Shown here: positions 18,627 to 27,645 of the stretch, in pieces
Layout: every line of letters starts with the position of its first letter
Position numbering within the stretch: the stretch's first letter is position 1
Assembly: GCF_000745345.1 (NCBI RefSeq)
Contig: NZ_JQNR01000005.1
Span: forward strand, 3,968,001 to 4,032,000
Direction of reading: 5' to 3'
Length of the DNA: 64,000 bases
DNA from: Actinacidiphila yeochonensis CN732
Lineage (GTDB): Bacteria; Actinomycetota; Actinomycetes; Streptomycetales; Streptomycetaceae
Translations under genes and position numbers: made by a program
Notes under the pieces: model-generated
Database searches by the model: none
What the model saw: the letters and a program-made list of their open reading frames with translations, nothing else
What the model was told of the DNA's origin: nothing

Positions 18627-20066
18627 ATGCGCTTCCTCAATGATGTCAAGCCCGCGTACGACCTGACGTACGACGACGTGTTCATGGTGCCCGGCCGCAG
18701 TGCGGTGGGCTCCCGCCAGGACGTGGACCTGCGGGCGCCCGACGGCACCGGCACCACGATCCCGCTGGTGGTGGCCAACATGACCGCCATCGCCGGCCGC
18801 CGGATGGCCGAGACGGTCGCCCGCCGCGGCGGCCTCGTGGTCATCCCGCAGGACATCCCGATCGATGTGGTCACCGAGGTGATCGGCTGGGTCAAGCAGC
18901 GCCACCTGGTGCTGGACACCCCCATCACGCTCGCGCCCTCGCAGACCGTCGCCGACGCGCTGGCGCTGCTCCCCAAGCGGGCGCACGGCGCCGGCGTCGT
19001 GGTGGCCGACGGCCGCCCCGTCGGTGTGGTCACCGAGTCGGACCTGACCGGCGTGGACCGCTTCACGCAGCTGTCCGAGGTGATGTCCCGCGACCTCTTC
19101 CTGATCGCCGCCGCCGCCGACCCGCGGCAGGCCTTCAACCAGCTGGAGGACGCCCACCGCAAGTTCGCCCCGGCGGTCGGTGCCGACGGCCGGCTGGCCG
19201 GCATCCTCACCCGCACCGGCGCGCTGCGCGCGACCCTCTACCAGCCGGCGGTCGACGCCGACGGGCGGCTGCGGGTGGCCGCGGCCGTCGGGATCAACGG
19301 CGACGTCGCCGGCCGGGCCAAGCTGCTCCTTGACGCCGGTGTGGACACCCTCGTGGTGGACACCGCGCACGGCCACCAGGAGTCGATGCTGAACGCGCTG
19401 CGGGCGGTGCGCGCGCTGGACCCGCAGGTCCCGGTGGTGGCGGGCAACGTGGTGGCCGCCGAGGGCGTGCGCGACCTCGTCGAGGCGGGTGCCGACATCG
19501 TCAAGGTCGGCGTCGGCCCCGGCGCCATGTGCACCACCCGCATGATGACCGGTGTGGGCCGCCCGCAGTTCTCCGCGGTGCTGGAGTGCGCCGCCGAGGC
19601 CCGGCGGCTGGGCAAGCACGTGTGGGCCGACGGCGGTGTGCGGCACCCCCGGGACGTGGCCATGGCGCTCGCGGCCGGCGCGTCCAACGTGATGATCGGC
19701 TCCTGGTTCGCCGGTACCCACGAGTCCCCGGGCGACCTCCAGCAGGCGGCGGACGGCCGGCTGTACAAGGAGTCGTTCGGTATGGCCTCGGCCCGCGCGG
19801 TGCGCAACCGCACCAGCGAGGAGTCCGCGTACGACCGGGCCCGCAAGGGGCTCTTCGAGGAGGGCATCTCCACCTCGCGGATGTTCCTGGACCCGGCCCG
19901 CCCGGGCGTGGAGGACCTGATCGACTCGATCGTGGCCGGGGTGCGCAGCTCCTGCACCTACGCCGGGGCGGCCTCGCTGGCCGAGTTCGCCGAGCGGGCC
20001 GTGGTCGGCGTGCAGAGCGCGGCCGGGTACGCCGAGGGCAAGCCGCTGTACGCCAGCTGGCAGTAG
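18627..20066 (+). CDS. guaB1: GuaB1-family IMP dehydrogenase-related protein (GMP reductase)
   Basis: 479 residues. The TIM-barrel IMPDH/GMPR fold starts LTYDDVFMVPGRSAVGSR and is interrupted by two CBS domains (about 95-205). The catalytic loop is GPGAMCTTRMM with Cys302, followed by ADGGVRHPRDVAMALAAGA. Mycobacterial GuaB1 has been reported to be a GMP reductase rather than an IMP dehydrogenase, converting GMP to IMP for purine salvage. I transfer that function from family identity. The start ATG 18627 follows AGGTGAGAGAG. Monocistronic. Confidence 0.92.
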   Translation: MRFLNDVKPAYDLTYDDVFMVPGRSAVGSRQDVDLRAPDGTGTTIPLVVANMTAIAGRRMAETVARRGGLVVIPQDIPIDVVTEVIGWVKQRHLVLDTPITLAPSQTVADALALLPKRAHGAGVVVADGRPVGVVTESDLTGVDRFTQLSEVMSRDLFLIAAAADPRQAFNQLEDAHRKFAPAVGADGRLAGILTRTGALRATLYQPAVDADGRLRVAAAVGINGDVAGRAKLLLDAGVDTLVVDTAHGHQESMLNALRAVRALDPQVPVVAGNVVAAEGVRDLVEAGADIVKVGVGPGAMCTTRMMTGVGRPQFSAVLECAAEARRLGKHVWADGGVRHPRDVAMALAAGASNVMIGSWFAGTHESPGDLQQAADGRLYKESFGMASARAVRNRTSEESAYDRARKGLFEEGISTSRMFLDPARPGVEDLIDSIVAGVRSSCTYAGAASLAEFAERAVVGVQSAAGYAEGKPLYASWQ

Positions 20067-20234
20067 CCGCCCGGCGGGGACGCAGGGAACACGGGGTGCG
20101 GGTCCGCCGGACGGCGGGCCCGCACTCGTACGTTTGTCCGGGTGGGACTGCGGCGCCCGGGCGGGGCGGGTCGGAACGGGGGCGACGACACGCTGACTTC
20201 ACGGGGTTTAGTGGTCATTTGTCCGGCCTGTGAT

Positions 20235-20258
20235 GTTTTGCTCCCCCCGATGGGGTAA
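20235..20258 (+). promoter_or_regulatory. Sigma-B-like promoter upstream of the PRC/YsnF-like gene
   Basis: GTTTTG, twelve bases, then GGGTAA, closely matching the sigma-B pattern GTTT-N12-16-GGGTA. Transcription would begin near 20265, about 45 bases before the start codon. The target looks like a stress protein, which fits. Confidence 0.6.
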
Positions 20259-20310
20259 CGCGCTGGAGTGAGGCCGAAACCGGCCGCGGCAGCCCCCAAG
20301 GAGGCCACAC

Positions 20311-21299
20311 ATGATCACGCGCGACCAGATCCCCCAGGTCGTGGGCCATCCGGTCCATGACGCCCAGGGGAAGAAGATCGGCGATGCCAAGCACATGTAC
20401 CTGGACGACGCCAGCGGCGACCCGGAGTGGGTGACGGTCAAGACCGGCCTCTTCGGCAACAACGAGACGTTCGTGCCGACGCGCGCCGCCCGGATCGTGC
20501 AGGACCACTTGGAGGTGCCCTACGAGAAGGAGCAGGTCAAGGGCGCGCCCAACGTGGACGTCGACTCCGGCGGTCACCTGTCGGCCGAGGAGGAACGGCA
20601 CCTCTACAGCTACTACGGCCTGGAGAGCCGCAGCGGCGGGCAGACCGGGGAGCGCTCCCGGGACACCGGGGACATGGGGCCGGCGGCAAGGCGGCCGCGG
20701 CCGGCGCAGCGGGCGGGATGGCGGGAGCCGCCGCAGGCGGCCAGAGCTCCCGAGGCGCGGTGGGGGAGGACGCGGGCGGCAAGGCGGCGGGCACGCGCGA
20801 GGAGGGCACCGGCGGCGCCGCCTACGCGGCCGGCACCACCGGCGCGGCGGAGCGCCTCGGCGGGGTCGAGACCGGCGAGGCCATGACCCGCTCCGAGGAG
20901 GAGATGCACGTCCACGTCGAGCGGCAGACCACCGGCCGGGCCCGGCTGCGCAAGTTCGTCGACGTCGAGGAGGTCGAGGAGACCGTGCCGATCCGGCACG
21001 AGGAGGTCCGGCTGGAGCGCGAGCCGATCACCAAGGCCGACCGGGCCGCCCTCGGGGGTGACATCAGCGAGGCCGACCAGTACGTGACCCTCCACGAGGA
21101 CCAGGCGGTCGTCGACACCGAGATCGTCCCCAAGGAGCGCGTCCGGATGCGCGTCGAGGAGCACGTCGAGCAGAAGACCGTGCACGGCCGGGTCCGCAAG
21201 GAGCGGATCGAGACCGAGATGACGGGCGCTGACGAGGCGACGCGGAAGGGGCCGTCCGAGGGCGGCACCGACCCGTCGTCCGACAAGCGCTTCCGCTGA
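20311..21299 (+). CDS. PRC-barrel and YsnF/AvaK (DUF2382) domain stress protein, one single-base frameshift
   Basis: Corrected length 329 residues. Residues 1-80 form a PRC-barrel (QIPQVVGHPVHDAQGKKIGD, then DPEWVTVKTGLFG). The middle is Gly/Ala-rich and low complexity. The C-terminal part (about 190-310) is a DUF2382 domain with EEEMHVHVERQTTGRARLRK and VEETVPIRHEEVRLERE. The fusion is common in actinobacteria and is usually tied to general or osmotic stress; the biochemical role is unknown. The frame is broken at GGGG 20676-20679; one added G joins the halves exactly. Start ATG 20311 has AAGGAGG. The sigma-B-like promoter upstream supports stress control. Confidence 0.85.
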
Positions 21300-21421
21300 C
21301 GGCGCCGCGGGCAGGGCGCCCCGCCTCCCGGACCACCGGGGAGCGGGGCGCCCGCACGCGTGCCTGCCGACCTGCCCGGCGCTGTCCGTCCTGCGGCCGG
21401 GCCGCCGTGGCCCCGACCGCC

Positions 21422-22531
21422 TCAGGAGCGGGCCGGGGACGGGACCGGCGCGGGCTCCGCCGGACCGGCGACTGCGGCGTCCGCGGCAGACGCGGCGGGT
21501 GCCGGGTGGCGGGGGGCCGGGGCGAGCAGGGCGCGGACGGCCAGTGCGGTGGTGCGGTCCAGCCCCGTCGCGCAACGGGCGAACCCGCGGGGGTGGTCCC
21601 GCAGCGCCCACAGCACCCGGGCCGCGCCCCAGGCGCCCGAGCGGGCCCGGGCCAGGCTCCAGCAGCCCACCGCGTGGGTGACGGCGTCGAACCGTTCCAG
21701 CAGGTCCGGCCCGGGCATCAGCTCCTCCCGGACCCGCTCCTCGACCGCGGCGAGCACCGCGCCGACCTCGGTGAAGTCCGCGTCGAGCCCGGCCGGCGGG
21801 CAGCCGGCCTCGCGGCAGGCGTCCACCACGGCCAGCGCCAGGTCGTGGCCGACATGCGCGGTGATCCCGGCCAGCGCGAACTGGAGCGGTGCCGCCGTCC
21901 GCCGCCCCCGCGCCCGCAGCAGCGCCCGCCAGCAGGCAGGGGCCGCGGCCGGCGGGCCCTCCACCGCCGCCAGGTACCGCTCGGCGAAGACCACGGTGAG
22001 CCGCGCGGCCCGCGGCCCGTCGGGGAACTCACCCGCGGCCATCCGGTGCCGCACCTCGTCGGTGACCGCCAGGTAGACCCGGTTGAACACCGCGACCCCG
22101 TCGTTCGGCGGCAGGTCGGCGGCCAGGGCCCGCATCCGCGCGGCCACCCTCCCGACCCCCGCGGTCCGGGTCCGGGGCCGCCGGGGAGTCACCGGCCCGG
22201 GCACCAGGGAGCCGGCCGGCAGCGGGAAGAGCGTCCGGGCGGCGAACGCGGCACCGGCGTCGGGCGCGCGCCTGCCCGTGCCCGTGCCCGTGCCTGTGGC
22301 TGTGCCCGTCGCCGCGCCGAGGGTCCGACCGCGGGCCTCCCCGCGCCCGTCCGTGCCGGGCGCCACGGTGTCCAGGACGGCGGCCCCGGCCGGAGAACCT
22401 GCTGACGGGCCGGTCGACGCGGCGGCCTTCGGGACCGAGGGCGAGTCGGCCTTCCGGTCCGAGGGCGAGCGGGTGGTGGGCGGGTCGAGGAGCAGGCCGG
22501 GGAGCGTGGCGGGAGGCGAGCTTGCGGTCAT
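21422..22531 (-). CDS. DUF5995 family protein
   Basis: 369 residues. The first 140 are Pro/Ala/Gly-rich, with a TGTGTGTG run encoded by a CCCGTG-type repeat. The conserved domain starts near MRALAADLPPNDGVAVFNRVYLAV and is mostly helical (TVVFAERYLAAVEG, FALAGITAHVGHDLALAVVD), the pattern of DUF5995. The conserved His in GITAHVGHD is present. Function unknown. The start is uncertain: ATG 22531 has only a weak ribosome site, and a shorter start near the conserved Met is possible. Confidence 0.7.
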   Translation of the reverse strand: MTASSPPATLPGLLLDPPTTRSPSDRKADSPSVPKAAASTGPSAGSPAGAAVLDTVAPGTDGRGEARGRTLGAATGTATGTGTGTGRRAPDAGAAFAARTLFPLPAGSLVPGPVTPRRPRTRTAGVGRVAARMRALAADLPPNDGVAVFNRVYLAVTDEVRHRMAAGEFPDGPRAARLTVVFAERYLAAVEGPPAAAPACWRALLRARGRRTAAPLQFALAGITAHVGHDLALAVVDACREAGCPPAGLDADFTEVGAVLAAVEERVREELMPGPDLLERFDAVTHAVGCWSLARARSGAWGAARVLWALRDHPRGFARCATGLDRTTALAVRALLAPAPRHPAPAASAADAAVAGPAEPAPVPSPARS

Positions 22532-23556
22532 ACGGTCAGCTTGTCGCTTCTGCCAATCGGCGCTGCCCCGCCGCGCCCCACTCGCTCCCGCCCGGTCCCC
22601 AGGACGGACCACCGGCCTGGAGAACCGGCGGCCACCGGCCGTGCCCCGGAGCACCGGCCCGCAGGGTGGGGCCGGACCGGAGGGCACCCGCGCCGCGGGC
22701 CGTCCCGACCGTCGGGGAGAGCGGACGGGAGCCGGGCTCGGCGCGCGATCACGCGCCGCGGCCGCGGGCGGTGGCGGCGTCCCGGCCGGAGGAGTGCGGG
22801 CCCGGCTGGAGGAGTGCGGGGCCGGCTGGGAGGACCGCCGACCGCTCTGGTCGCCGAACCGCGAGCGTCCAGCGCGCCGTTCGCGCGGCTCGGGGACGAC
22901 CGCGAGGTCGCGGCGCGCCCTTCCGGCGCCAGGCACTTCCACCCCCTGTGGCCGGGTGGACCGGAGCCGGCGGGCGAGCTGTCGCCCACCGGCGGCCGCG
23001 GGCGGCGACTGGCGGTGTTCGCCGCCCGGCCAGGCGCCGGGTCGTACGAGCGGTGCAATTGCTCCGGGCGGCCGAGCCCCGGGGCCGGGGCGCCGGGCCG
23101 GAATCACCCAGCTGACCTGCGCTGACGCTCTCCCCGGCGGCCTGGGTCCCGCGATCCTGTGCCATGGCGTGTTCGCGCGGCAGGAATTCTCCGGCTCCCG
23201 GTCCGACGGTGCGTGAGGCGACGCTAACGTGGAGGCACGGTCCGGCGGGCTCGATTCCCCCGTGCGCGCCCGCTGGACCGCCCACGCCCGATCGGCGGCG
23301 CCCCCGTGCGCCGCGCGCCGCCACGTGACGCACCCCGCGGCGGCGCTTCGGAGCAATCCCGTCTCCACGGCAGCTGTTCCGCGGCACGCCCCGGCTGCCG
23401 GGGCGGCACGCGGAAGGGGCGACCGCGCGGCGCTGAGTGCGCCGCACGGCCGCCCCGGGGCGCCGTTCACCTCCGACCGCGGCTCCCGAACCGGGCTGAG
23501 TGCCCCGGGCCGGGCCAGGCCAGGACAGGTCGGGTCAGGACGAGCCAGGCCAGGCC
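22532..23556. other. About 1 kb without a recognisable gene
   Basis: Long frames exist on both strands, but their translations are Arg/Pro/Gly-rich, without motifs, ribosome sites or plausible starts. A roughly 20-bp direct repeat (22782-22801, 22802-22821, part at 22822-22835; core GGAGGAGTGCGGG) is visible. The region must hold the promoter of the DUF5995 gene. The cytosine/guanine content is as high as that of the genes. Confidence 0.5.
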
Positions 23557-24840
23557 CTAGAAAGCGGCGAGGCCGTTCGGGGTGCCCAGGCCCGTGGGTC
23601 CGTCGTAACCGCGGGCGCTGTTGCACAGGTTGTCGCCGCCGCAGTCGAAGCCGTAGGCCGCGTTGGAGCCGCCGGTCACGTCGTACAGGTCGGCGGTGTG
23701 GGAGTAGAGGCGGGAGGCGTCGGAGAAGTCACCCGGGTTTCCGGCCAGCGCGATGACGGAGGCGACGATCGGGGAGGAGAGGCTGGTGCCGCCCGCCTCG
23801 ACCCAGCCGGGGTAGGGGAAGTCGTCCGGGGTGGTGTCGTAGACGGCGAGTCCGCCGGTGTCGGGGTCGGCGTCCGCGGACACGTCGGCGGTGACGCGTC
23901 CGGGGCAGTCGGGAACGCCCGTCTGCCAGTCGGACTTGCCGTACCAGGCCGAGCAGCCGCTGCTCGACTGGCCCCAGGCCGTCTCCGACCAGCCCCGCGC
24001 GGTGCCGGGGTCCCGTACCAGTGACGTGCCGCCGACGGCCGTCACGGAGGGCAGCACCGCGGGGAACTTCGGCACCGAGAAGCCGAGGTCGCCTGAGGCA
24101 GCGGTGATCGCCACCCCGGGGTGGCGGTAGGCCGACTCGTACGCGAACATCCCCCACCCCTCGTCGTCCCCGTAGCTGTTGGAGATCTCGGTCGCGCCCA
24201 GACGCGCGGCGGTGTTCTCCGCGGCGGCCATGTCCTCGTCGTTGTTGCTGTCCGCCTCGACCAGGAGGATGTGGCAGGCCGGGCAGACCGCCGACACCGC
24301 GTCCACGTCGAGCGCCGTCTCCAGGCTCCAGCCGGAGTACTGGTCGTTGGCGGGGTAGCCGGACCGCTTGCCCTCCTGGTTGGCCTTGGTGAAGCAGCCG
24401 TTGGCGGTGGTGCAGGCGGGCAGCCCGTAGGTGGCGCGGTAGACCGCGAGGTCGGCCTCGGCGGTGGGGCTGTCGTAGGCCTCGACGACGGCGACGGTCT
24501 GCCCGGCGCCCCCGGTGGACGGCAGGTTGTAGGCGGAGCGGATGTCGGCCGGGCTGTACCCGGTCGGCAGTGCGTCCGCCGCACCGGCCGCGTGTGCGGC
24601 GCGGCCCCTGGCACCGCGGCCGCCGTGCACGTCGGTGCGGATCAGGGCCATGCAGCGGACCTGGCCGGGCGAGGCCGCCGGGCAGGCGTCCTGGAGGTTG
24701 GCCGGCTGCTGGTTGTGCTGCTCGTGCTGTGCTGGGTGCGCGGCGAGGCCGGCGGCCGTCGCACCCGGCGCCGCGCAGAAGAGGGCGACCGCGGCCAGCG
24801 CGGCGGATATCGCCGTGGCTGGGAAGAGGCGTCCGAACAT
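23557..24840 (-). CDS. Secreted S53 (sedolisin-like) serine carboxyl protease without a long prodomain
   Basis: 427 residues. Signal peptide 1-33 (hydrophobic core AISAALAAVALFCAAPG). The catalytic domain starts near PTGYSPADIRSAYNLP (about 93). Family catalytic residues are visible: Glu174 and Asp178 in SLETALDVD, oxyanion Asp251 in AASGDLGF, and Ser353 in GGTSLSSP. A Ca-site tail is possible at the C-terminus. The large pro-kumamolisin domain usual for S53 enzymes is missing; only about 60 residues separate the signal peptide from the domain. ATG 24840 has GGAAGGA upstream. It begins 23 bases after the stop of the S8-like gene, so the two are probably co-transcribed. Confidence 0.88.
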   Translation of the reverse strand: MFGRLFPATAISAALAAVALFCAAPGATAAGLAAHPAQHEQHNQQPANLQDACPAASPGQVRCMALIRTDVHGGRGARGRAAHAAGAADALPTGYSPADIRSAYNLPSTGGAGQTVAVVEAYDSPTAEADLAVYRATYGLPACTTANGCFTKANQEGKRSGYPANDQYSGWSLETALDVDAVSAVCPACHILLVEADSNNDEDMAAAENTAARLGATEISNSYGDDEGWGMFAYESAYRHPGVAITAASGDLGFSVPKFPAVLPSVTAVGGTSLVRDPGTARGWSETAWGQSSSGCSAWYGKSDWQTGVPDCPGRVTADVSADADPDTGGLAVYDTTPDDFPYPGWVEAGGTSLSSPIVASVIALAGNPGDFSDASRLYSHTADLYDVTGGSNAAYGFDCGGDNLCNSARGYDGPTGLGTPNGLAAF

Positions 24841-24863
24841 AGGGCTCGTTCCTTCCGGCTGGA

Positions 24864-27251
24864 TCAGCGCGCGTGCGCGGCGATGGTGTAGGCGTTGTCG
24901 ACGACCTGGGTGATCGACCCGCCGTCGGCGTCGGTGGCGGTCACCCGCAGCGCGGGGCTCGTCCCGCGGGCGGAGGCCGGGTTGGGCCAGCGCGCTGTGT
25001 AGGAGCCGTGGTGCCCGCCGACCACCGCGTGCCGCCAGGTGGTGCCGCCGTCGAAGGACACGTCCACCGAGGCGGAGGTGATCGCGGCGTGCGACCCGAT
25101 GCCGTCGTAGGTCAGGTGGCCGACGTTCAGCTTCAGCTGCTGCACCGGGGCGGAGCTGGTGTTCAGCTCGTCGGCCGCCAGTTCGTAGTTCAACGTGAGC
25201 ACCGGCAGGATCTCGCAGGAGCCCTGGACGGGGTACTCGGAGCACTGGTAGCCGGCCGGCAGCGCCATGTCCGCGGGCGGCTGCTTCTTGTAGGCGAAGC
25301 GGAACGTCAGGTCCGTGTGGGTCGAGGTGGCCTGGCTGTACTGGGGCGTCTGGGGCGACAGCACGGTGTCGTACACCAGGCGGTACGTCCTCGGCTCGGC
25401 CGGGGTGCTGCCCGCCGAGAACGGGTGGTCCTCGATGCAGGCGGGGTAATCGGAGAACTTCTGCCCGTCGATGGAGCAGGTCCCGCTGTCGTAGAGGTAC
25501 CGGATACCGGTCGCGGCCTGCTGGCTGTCCTGGGCGTCGGTGGCGTAGAACGCGGTGAGGTAGTCCTCGTCCGCGTTCTCGGTGACGCACGCCGAGCAGT
25601 TCTCGTACAGGGCGTCCGGCCGCGGCAGGTGCTGGCCCCACTGCGGTGTCAGCGGTCCGCGGCCCCAGTCCGTCGAGTACGTGTGGCCGCCGGCGTAGGT
25701 GCGGGGATCGGCCATGATCTCGTTCAGGCTGTAGCCGGGGCCGATGCCAGCGTTGAAGATCCAGTCGCCGCCGTCCGCGGTGCCGACGTAGTCGGTGAAG
25801 TCGCCGGGCGCCACGCGGGTGAGCCCGTCGTTGACCTGGACCGCGGCGATATCCGCCGGCAGGACCGGGTCGATGGAGGCCTTGGAGAACTCGAAGTTCG
25901 CGGGCGTCTGCGCCGGGTCGGCGTAGAGGTGCTCCTTGACGGTGGCCAGGTCGCCGCCGCGCACCTTGTACGGGCCCTTCGGGATCGTGTTGTCCCAGCC
26001 GAACGCCAGGTCGTACCGGTAGGGGTAGGCGCTCTCCCCCTTGTACGGGAAGCTGCCGCCGGACGCGGGCGCGATGCCGTCCCACTGCACGAAGTAGCGC
26101 AGCCTTCCGGCGGACGGGCCCGAGGACGTCGGTGCGACGTAGATGTCGGCGCCGGGGCTGCCCTGGATGTCGGTGCCCTTCGCGCCGTAGAGCGTCGCCG
26201 AGATGACGTCCCAGTCGCCGGTCGCGCTCTGCAGCCCCCAGGCCGCGGTCTCGTTGATCTGCCGGGAGGGCCGCGGGGTGGCGGCGGCGGAGCGCGACGT
26301 GGCGCTCTTCTCGTCCAGGGACACCTCGGTGACGGCGCCGCTGCTGGCGGGAACGGTGAAGCTCGCGCTCACGTACCGCAGTTCGACCGGGTTGCCCTCG
26401 TCGTCGAACTCGGCGAACTGGGCGACGGCGAAGTAGTGGCCCTCAGGGACGGCGATCCGGGCGACACCGCCGGCGGACGCGAACGTGGTCGACAGGGTCT
26501 TGAACGAGTCCATGTCCCACAGCCTGATGATCGCGTTCGCCGGGCCGGTCAGACCCGGCGTGTCGAGCTGCGCGATCTGGTAGGCGTACTGCGGGGTCGC
26601 GCCCTGGCCGGGCGCGGCCGCTGCCAGCGCCAGCCGGTTCACGCCGGGCAGGGGAGTGGTGCCGGCGGCCCGGCCGGCGGTGACGTCGGCGGCGATCCGC
26701 TCGCGCAGGTACGCCGCGAACTCCCCGGCCGAGGAGGGCGTCATGTAGCCCACGGCGCTGATGCCGCCGCCGGAGGAGGTGAGGGTGATGCCGGGCGGCG
26801 GGGTCGCGTCGGCCGTGCTGAAGGACAGCGCCACGGGGATCCTGGCCCCGTCGGTGATGTGGTCGCGCACCAGCGCGGAGACATCGAACAGCGCCCAGTC
26901 CAGCGACCGGCCGGCGTAGGGCGCGGCCTCCGCGGGCACGACGTAGCGGTCGCCGTTCGGGCCGGTGTAGTTCAGCGTCGGGCCGCCGCCCTGGACCACC
27001 TGCGTGCCGTCGGGGCGCACCAGGATCTTCCCGCCGGTCAGCGTGGTGACGGTCTGTCCGCTCCCGGGGGTCTGCGGCCCGGCGGTCGCCTGCGGGGCCG
27101 GTGCGGCGGCCGAGTCGGCCCGCGCGGGGTCCGCGTCCAGCGTCGCGGTCAGCGACAGCGCCAGCAGCGGCGCCGCGAGGACGGCCAGCCACCGCACGGT
27201 CCGGCGGCTCACCCCCGCCGGCGGCCGCGGGCGGCTTCTGTGGTCACTCAT
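24864..27251 (-). CDS. Large secreted protein resembling a subtilase (S8) propeptide plus C-terminal domains, catalytic domain absent
   Basis: 795 residues. The signal peptide has a twin-Arg-like SRRTVRW before a hydrophobic stretch (21-36), so Sec or Tat export is possible. Residues about 65-175 (VTTLTGGKILVRPDGTQ, YVVPAEAAPYAGRSLDWALF) look like the N-terminal part of large streptomycete S8 peptidases as I remember them. The last 80 residues (ASVDVSFDGGTTWRHAVVGG) match their C-terminal end. None of the S8 catalytic signatures (DTGVD, HGTxVA, GTSMAxP) is present. Several Cys pairs in 540-680 may form disulfides. ATG 27251 follows AAGGAG. It precedes the S53 protease in one unit. The role is unknown; a chaperone or inhibitor of that protease is a guess. 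Confidence 0.7.
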   Translation of the reverse strand: MSDHRSRPRPPAGVSRRTVRWLAVLAAPLLALSLTATLDADPARADSAAAPAPQATAGPQTPGSGQTVTTLTGGKILVRPDGTQVVQGGGPTLNYTGPNGDRYVVPAEAAPYAGRSLDWALFDVSALVRDHITDGARIPVALSFSTADATPPPGITLTSSGGGISAVGYMTPSSAGEFAAYLRERIAADVTAGRAAGTTPLPGVNRLALAAAAPGQGATPQYAYQIAQLDTPGLTGPANAIIRLWDMDSFKTLSTTFASAGGVARIAVPEGHYFAVAQFAEFDDEGNPVELRYVSASFTVPASSGAVTEVSLDEKSATSRSAAATPRPSRQINETAAWGLQSATGDWDVISATLYGAKGTDIQGSPGADIYVAPTSSGPSAGRLRYFVQWDGIAPASGGSFPYKGESAYPYRYDLAFGWDNTIPKGPYKVRGGDLATVKEHLYADPAQTPANFEFSKASIDPVLPADIAAVQVNDGLTRVAPGDFTDYVGTADGGDWIFNAGIGPGYSLNEIMADPRTYAGGHTYSTDWGRGPLTPQWGQHLPRPDALYENCSACVTENADEDYLTAFYATDAQDSQQAATGIRYLYDSGTCSIDGQKFSDYPACIEDHPFSAGSTPAEPRTYRLVYDTVLSPQTPQYSQATSTHTDLTFRFAYKKQPPADMALPAGYQCSEYPVQGSCEILPVLTLNYELAADELNTSSAPVQQLKLNVGHLTYDGIGSHAAITSASVDVSFDGGTTWRHAVVGGHHGSYTARWPNPASARGTSPALRVTATDADGGSITQVVDNAYTIAAHAR

Positions 27252-27279
27252 CACTCGACTTCTCCTTGTGCCAGGGATA

Positions 27280-27339
27280 TGCGGAGGAACGTGCGGAGGA
27301 ACATGTGGAGGGATGCGTGGAGGGATGTGCGGAGGAACG
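27280..27339. repeat. Five 12-bp tandem repeats upstream of the S8-like gene
   Basis: Units at 27280-27291, 27292-27303, 27304-27315, 27316-27327 and 27328-27339; consensus TGCGGAGGAACG (minus strand CGTTCCTCCGCA). They lie 29-88 bases before the start codon, in the promoter or leader of the minus-strand secreted-protein unit. Confidence 0.8.
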
Positions 27340-27464
27340 CGTGAGGGGTCGCGCGGTTTCGGCGGCGTTGCCGAGGCGGGCTGGCGGAGTCCGGTCCGGC
27401 CGGGGGCGTCCGGCACGTGCGCTCGGGGCGCCGCCGGCCGTCGGCCCGGACCGCTGCGCGCCCA

Positions 27465-27517
27465 CCTCCCGGACCTGCCGGGCCGGGAGGTCCCCCTGGC
27501 CCGGCAGGTCCGGGAGG
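27465..27517. terminator. Perfect 20-bp inverted repeat between the LAL gene and the S8-like gene
   Basis: Arms 27465-27484 and 27498-27517 are exact reverse complements (20 bp) with a 13-base loop. It lies about 130 bases beyond the LAL regulator stop on the minus strand and 214 bases before the next gene. Most simply a terminator that insulates the secreted-protein unit. Confidence 0.7.
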
Positions 27518-27645
27518 AGCCCCCCGTACTCCGCCCTACGGGCGGCTGACACCGTTGTCGACAGACGCCTCGCCGGACTCGGCGACCTGTGGCGCGCTTG
27601 TCCGGCCACTGTGGCCCGGGCGAGCCCGGCCGAGTATCCGACGGA

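Noticed and set aside
18409..18666. Small plus-strand ORF between the His-rich gene and guaB1
   Set aside because: Overlaps the guaB1 start in another frame, no ribosome site, no motif.
22083..23216. 377-codon plus-strand frame in the 22.5-23.5 kb gap
   Set aside because: Partly antisense to DUF5995; Arg/Pro/Gly-rich, no domain or start signal.
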